From Pseudomonadota bacterium (GTDB lineage Bacteria > Pseudomonadota > Gammaproteobacteria > Burkholderiales > Burkholderiaceae_C), in the NCBI GenBank assembly GCA_030918015.1, contig JAUPTP010000173.1, positions 1-5,851 on the forward strand: a DNA stretch of 5,851 bases. The letters are read 5' to 3'. Position 1 is the stretch's first letter. Every line of letters begins with the position of its first letter. The position numbers and the translations under genes were made by a program. Under the pieces are notes generated by a model. That model saw only the letters and a list, made by a program, of their open reading frames with translations. It did no database searches and had not been told where the DNA came from. Shown one piece after another: positions 1 to 5,851 of this stretch.

Positions 1-390
1 CATCGCGCCCGTCTCGATGCCGGCGGGCGAATCGCAGACGATGTACTCGAAGCCCTGCTCCTCCAGCTCCTGGAAGATGCGCCCCACGCCCTCCTTGTGC
101 AGGGCCTCCTTGTCACGGGTCTGGGACGCGGCCAGCACGTACAGATGCTCGCAGTGCTTGTCCTTGATCAGCGCCTGGTGAAGGTTCACCTCGCCGTTGA
201 TCACGTTGATCAGGTCGTACACGACCCGACGCTCACAGCCCATGATCAGGTCGAGGTTGCGCAGGCCGACGTCGAAGTCGATCACGGCCGTCTTGTGCCC
301 CCGCATCGCCAGCCCCGAGGCGAAGCTCGCGCTGGTCGTGGTCTTGCCGACTCCACCCTTGCCGGAGGTCACTACGATGATCCTGGCCAT
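1..390 (-). CDS. minD: Septum site-determining protein MinD, N-terminal part (cut by left edge)
   Basis: MinD is the membrane-associated ATPase of the Min system. In its ATP-bound form it binds the inner membrane and recruits MinC to stop FtsZ rings forming near the poles; MinE stimulates its ATPase. Translated from ATG at 390, 130 residues are visible of the usual ~270. The deviant Walker A motif KGGVGKTT is at residues 11-18, with the signature lysine K11 and the phosphate-binding K16. VIDFDVGLRN follows at 36-45 (D38, D40), then MGCERRVVYD at 50-59, ASQTRDK at 88-94 and the Walker B-like CDSPAGIE at 119-126. These match the enterobacterial MinD pattern closely. The start is supported by the conserved MARIIVVTSGKGG beginning and an AAAGGA ribosome binding site nine bases upstream. 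It lies 65 bp downstream of minC on the same strand, consistent with one operon. The C-terminal amphipathic membrane helix and minE are outside the window. Confidence 0.97.
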   Translation of the reverse strand, partial: MARIIVVTSGKGGVGKTTTSASFASGLAMRGHKTAVIDFDVGLRNLDLIMGCERRVVYDLINVINGEVNLHQALIKDKHCEHLYVLAASQTRDKEALHKEGVGRIFQELEEQGFEYIVCDSPAGIETGAM

Positions 391-399
391 CCGTCGTGG

Positions 400-405
400 T
401 CCTTT
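400..405 (-). promoter_or_regulatory. Ribosome binding site of minD
   Basis: On the minus strand this reads AAAGGA, nine bases before the minD ATG. It is the clearest Shine-Dalgarno sequence in the window and supports independent ribosome entry at minD rather than coupling alone to minC. The whole minC-minD spacer (391-455) contains no U on the transcript strand, which should keep the site unstructured; that last point is inference. Confidence 0.75.
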
Positions 406-455
406 CTTCGTCTTTGTCTGTTGTCGTTGTCCCGCCTGCCGCCCTCGTGCGGGCT

Positions 456-1358
456 TCAGGCCTTGATGGCCTCGATGACCAGCGTGTCGCCGTCCAGTCT
501 CACCTGTGCGGACTTTCCACGGACCTCGATCGGCAGCGGCGGATCGGTGGTCTGGTAGGTGCCGGCCACCGAGATCAGCTCCGGCTCCATGCAGGTCGAG
601 AAGATGCGGGCGTGGATGTCGCCGGTCGCCCCGGCGATCGCCTTGCCGCGCAGCGGCGCATACACATGGATGCTGCCGTCGGCGATGACCTCCGCGCCGT
701 GGCTGACCAGCGCCAGCACGACCAGGTCGGCGTTCTTGGCATAGACCTGCTGACCTGAGCGCAGGGGCCGGTCGATCACCACCATCGTGCTCACCACCGG
801 GGGCAGGTCGTCCTCGCCCTCGTTCGCGGCACCGCCAGCATCCCCATCCGCCGCCGCATCGGCCGCCTGCGCCGCCAGGCCGGTCTCGACCGCCTCCAGG
901 GTGTCGCCTGCCTCGACCCGGTCCGGGTCGTCCTGCGGCGACTCGGGCGGCAGGTCGGACGCCACCGGCTCGGGCTCGGGCACCGGGACGGGCGGCGGCG
1001 CGGAGCGCACATGCGGCAGATCGGCCGAGGAGGCCGGCGCCTCGCACAGGCCGGCGGCCAGCGCCGCCTCGAGCTGCGCGGGCGAGACCCCGCGCACCGC
1101 CACCGGCACCATGCTGTAGCGGCGCATCAGCTCGCACAGGCCGGGAAAGTCGACCGGCTCGTCCGGCTCGGCCACCGCGCCCAGATCGATGATCACGGGA
1201 TCGCGGTCGAAAAAGCCGGCCGACGGCCCGATGCGCTCCTCGAACTGCCGCTCCAGTTCCTCCAGCCGGGTGGTGCGCAACACCAGCGCGACCAGCGCCA
1301 GGGAGGCGCTCTTCAGATCAAAGGAATTCGACGGAGTCGCCGAGGAGGATGCAGCCAT
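456..1358 (-). CDS. minC: Septum site-determining protein MinC, with a long linker
   Basis: MinC is the division inhibitor of the Min system: its N-terminal domain antagonises FtsZ polymers and its C-terminal domain dimerises and binds MinD at the membrane. The 300-residue product shows an N-terminal domain at about 13-107 (FDLKSASL onward, with VIIDLG near 55-60). A Pro/Glu/Ala/Asp-rich linker runs from about 108 to 188, including a PVPEPEP run near 124-131. The C-terminal beta-helix domain begins near 189 and contains RSGQ at 200-203, the AEVIADGSIHVYAPLRGKA stretch at 222-240 and AGATGD at 242-247. RSGQ and the IADG-IHVYG-RG block are family hallmarks. E. coli MinC is 231 residues, and the linker accounts for the excess. 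ATG at 1358 was chosen because the conserved fold begins about 12 residues later. It has no strong Shine-Dalgarno sequence, and an in-frame ATG at 1436 would add 26 basic residues unlike MinC. minD follows after 65 bp. Confidence 0.95.
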   Translation of the reverse strand: MAASSSATPSNSFDLKSASLALVALVLRTTRLEELERQFEERIGPSAGFFDRDPVIIDLGAVAEPDEPVDFPGLCELMRRYSMVPVAVRGVSPAQLEAALAAGLCEAPASSADLPHVRSAPPPVPVPEPEPVASDLPPESPQDDPDRVEAGDTLEAVETGLAAQAADAAADGDAGGAANEGEDDLPPVVSTMVVIDRPLRSGQQVYAKNADLVVLALVSHGAEVIADGSIHVYAPLRGKAIAGATGDIHARIFSTCMEPELISVAGTYQTTDPPLPIEVRGKSAQVRLDGDTLVIEAIKA

Positions 1359-1503
1359 TGCGAAGCGAGCGAGTCGGTACCGTCTGAAAGGTGATTTATG
1401 AAGAATCCTGCAGCAAAGAGTGTACCCACGCACCATCGGTGTTCCCGTGCAGATCCGCCGAAACTTGAGGGCGAATTACCGGATAAATCCGCTCGTCGAT
1501 ACA
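1359..1503 (-). promoter_or_regulatory. Spacer upstream of minC, presumed to hold the min promoter
   Basis: These 145 bp lie between the stop codon of the ABC exporter gene and the minC start. They are less GC-rich than the genes (29 of 60 bases G or C at 1381-1440), as expected for a promoter region. Candidate -10 hexamers on the minus strand are TACACT and CATAAA, but neither has a convincing -35 at proper spacing, so no promoter is placed exactly. A 4-bp stem with a TTTA loop (1480-1491) just past the ABC stop is too weak to call a terminator. Readthrough from the ABC gene into minC therefore cannot be excluded. Confidence 0.35.
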
Positions 1504-3363
<1,860 letters not shown>

Positions 3364-3468
3364 GTCTTGCTTCTCTCTGATACGCGTCAGCGCAGATTGT
3401 GCGACCAGGAAACGGTCCTTACCGGTGCCGACGCATGCACACAGACACTTGCGGCGGACCGTCCAACA
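3364..3468. promoter_or_regulatory. Divergent spacer between the ABC exporter and the exported-protein gene
   Basis: These 105 bp separate two divergently transcribed genes and must hold both promoters if each is expressed independently. I find no strong -35/-10 pair on either strand; CACAAT on the minus strand is the best -10-like hexamer and lacks a good partner. A 7-bp inverted repeat, ACGGTCC at 3412-3418 and GGACCGT at 3456-3462, brackets the middle of the spacer and could be an operator or chance. A short CGGT-CCTT-ACCG stem overlaps its left arm (3413-3424). Confidence 0.35.
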
Positions 3469-4578
3469 ATGACTTCCATGATGAAGCCCACCGCCCCCTC
3501 CGACCTGTCCGCTCCGACGGCTGCGATCGCCGTCGGCCCTGTCGACACGCTGGCGCACACCCCGTCACAGCGGCGCCAGCTGCTGGTGGCGCTGGCCGCC
3601 CTGGGCAGCGCGCCCGGGCTGTGGCCGGCACGCGCGCTGGCCCAGACCAGCGTCACGCCCGTCTACGGCAACCTGCGCGGCGCCAGCCTGGGCGCCAACG
3701 CGGCGCTCAACGGCGCCGTGCCCTTCCCCGCCGGACACGCCTTCAACACCGACATCTCGACCGCGACGATCGACCCGAGCTCGGCCTCGATCATCGCCGG
3801 CATCGGCAGCACCATCAGCCTGCGGCCCGACTTCGGCGCGGGCACCTGGGACGGCGGCCCGATCGGCATTCCCTACATCGTCGTCTCGGGCACCCAGGCC
3901 AAGGTGACGATGCGCTTCACCGCCTATCCGGCCGAGAGCGATGCGGGCCCCTACCCGGTGCCGCCCGCCGCGCCGATCGAGGGCGGCTCGGCCAGCGCCG
4001 GCGACCGCCACGTCATCGTCGTCGACCGCGACAACAACCGCCTGTACGAGCTCTACCGCGCCTTCCCCGGCGCCGACGGCAGCTGGTCGGCCGACTGCGG
4101 CGCGGTCTTCCACCTCGACAGCCTGACGATCCGCCCGACCGCCAAGGCCGGCTGGACCAGCGCGGATGCCGCCGGCCTGCCGATCCTGCCCGGCCTGGTG
4201 CGCTACGACGAGGCCAGCCGAGGCGCCGGCGGCATCCGCCACGCGCTGCGCTTCACCGTGCCGAAGACGCGCCGCGCCTACGTGCCGCCGGCCACCCACT
4301 GGGCCTCGACCAGCACCAGCACCGCGCTGGCGCCGATGGGCGCACGCTTCCGGCTGAAGTCGACCTTCGTGATCCCGAGCACCTTCAGCAACGAGGCCAA
4401 GGCCATCCTGACCGCCCTGAAGACCTACGGCATGTTCGTCGCCGACAACGGCAGCGCCCTCTACCTGAGCGGCGCCCCGGACGAGCGCTGGAACAACAGC
4501 CGCCTCATCACCGAGCTCAAGACGGTCAAGGCCAGCCACTTCGACGTGCTGAAGATGACCGGCCTGGTCAAGGGCTGA
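3469..4578 (+). CDS. Tat-exported conserved-looking protein of unknown function
   Basis: I do not recognise a named domain in this 369-residue protein and assign no reaction. The N-terminus looks like a Tat signal peptide: a twin arginine (R35-R36 in SQRRQLL), a hydrophobic stretch LVALAALGSAPGLW at 39-52, and a likely signal peptidase site after ALA (56-58). This would put it in the periplasm or outside, perhaps exported folded or with a cofactor. The mature part looks beta-rich and globular with no further membrane segment and one cysteine (C210). Stretches that look motif-like are GDRHVIVVDRDNNRLYELY (178-196), AGLPILPGLVRYDE (235-248), MGARFRLK (290-297) and ADNGSALYLSGAPDERW (325-341). 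There are three in-frame start candidates, 3469, 3478 and 3481. The first has a weak GCGGA upstream; the signal peptide is kept with any of them. The gene stands alone, divergent from the ABC exporter and convergent with ygiQ. GC-rich codon use matches its neighbours, so recent transfer is not suggested. Confidence 0.85.
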   Translation: MTSMMKPTAPSDLSAPTAAIAVGPVDTLAHTPSQRRQLLVALAALGSAPGLWPARALAQTSVTPVYGNLRGASLGANAALNGAVPFPAGHAFNTDISTATIDPSSASIIAGIGSTISLRPDFGAGTWDGGPIGIPYIVVSGTQAKVTMRFTAYPAESDAGPYPVPPAAPIEGGSASAGDRHVIVVDRDNNRLYELYRAFPGADGSWSADCGAVFHLDSLTIRPTAKAGWTSADAAGLPILPGLVRYDEASRGAGGIRHALRFTVPKTRRAYVPPATHWASTSTSTALAPMGARFRLKSTFVIPSTFSNEAKAILTALKTYGMFVADNGSALYLSGAPDERWNNSRLITELKTVKASHFDVLKMTGLVKG

Positions 4579-4592
4579 GGCGGGGCGCCGCC

Positions 4593-4597
<5 letters not shown>
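4574..4597. terminator. Hairpin between convergent genes, containing both stop codons
   Basis: A perfect 10-bp inverted repeat, GCTGAGGCGG at 4574-4583 and its complement at 4588-4597, is closed by a GGCG loop. It sits exactly where the exported-protein gene (stop at 4576-4578) and ygiQ (stop at 4593-4595 on the minus strand) meet. Because it is symmetrical it would form in both transcripts. Neither strand has a run of T after the stem, so it is not a textbook intrinsic terminator. It may act as a bidirectional pause or RNA 3' end-protecting hairpin. Confidence 0.6.

Positions 4598-5851
<1,254 letters not shown>

Noticed and set aside
1359..1436. In-frame 26-residue N-terminal extension of MinC from ATG 1436
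   Set aside because: The residues are basic and Cys-containing, unlike MinC N-termini, and fall in the AT-richer spacer. ATG 1358 directly precedes the conserved domain, though its own ribosome binding site is weak.
1441..1470. Flagellar sigma-28-like element TCAAGTTT upstream of minC on the minus strand
   Set aside because: The -35-like half is good, but at the expected 11-nt spacing the -10 reads CACGGGAA, matching only half of GCCGATAA. A better CCGAT lies too far downstream. This is probably coincidence.
1480..1491. Small hairpin after the ABC exporter stop codon as a terminator
   Set aside because: It has only four base pairs with a TTTA loop and no following T-run, so it is too weak to support termination.

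Overview
The window reads as an ordinary chromosomal segment of a high-GC betaproteobacterium. The order Burkholderiales is most likely, perhaps the Leptothrix/Rubrivivax/Roseateles side. That placement is inferred from codon use (third positions almost always G or C) and from protein character, not from a marker gene. All genes are housekeeping-like except one exported protein of unknown function. I see no mobile element, CRISPR array, RNA gene or defence locus.

Layout from left to right. Positions 1-390 (minus strand) hold the N-terminal 130 residues of MinD; the rest lies beyond the left edge. Positions 456-1358 (minus) hold complete minC, so the order is minC then minD, as in the usual minCDE operon; minE would be outside the window. 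The 65-nt minC-minD spacer is free of U on the transcript strand and carries a clear minD ribosome binding site. A 145-bp, relatively AT-rich spacer precedes minC. Positions 1504-3363 (minus) encode a 619-residue ABC exporter half-transporter (membrane domain plus ATPase), probably starting at GTG. A 105-bp divergent spacer separates it from a plus-strand gene at 3469-4578, which encodes a 369-residue protein with a Tat-type signal peptide and no recognised domain. That gene converges on the 3' end of a ygiQ-type radical SAM gene (minus, 4593 to the right edge, 5' end missing). The two stop codons sit inside opposite arms of one perfect 10-bp hairpin.

MinC and MinD work together: MinD is a membrane-associated ATPase that recruits MinC, and MinC blocks FtsZ ring assembly away from midcell. 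The ABC exporter, the exported protein and YgiQ have no evident functional link to Min or to each other.

The most notable signal is an abrupt codon-usage break inside ygiQ near position 5337. Third-position A/T goes from 4 of 160 codons on the 3' side to 51 of 160 on the 5' side, with the reading frame and protein family continuous across it. This suggests either an intragenic recombination mosaic or an assembly chimera.
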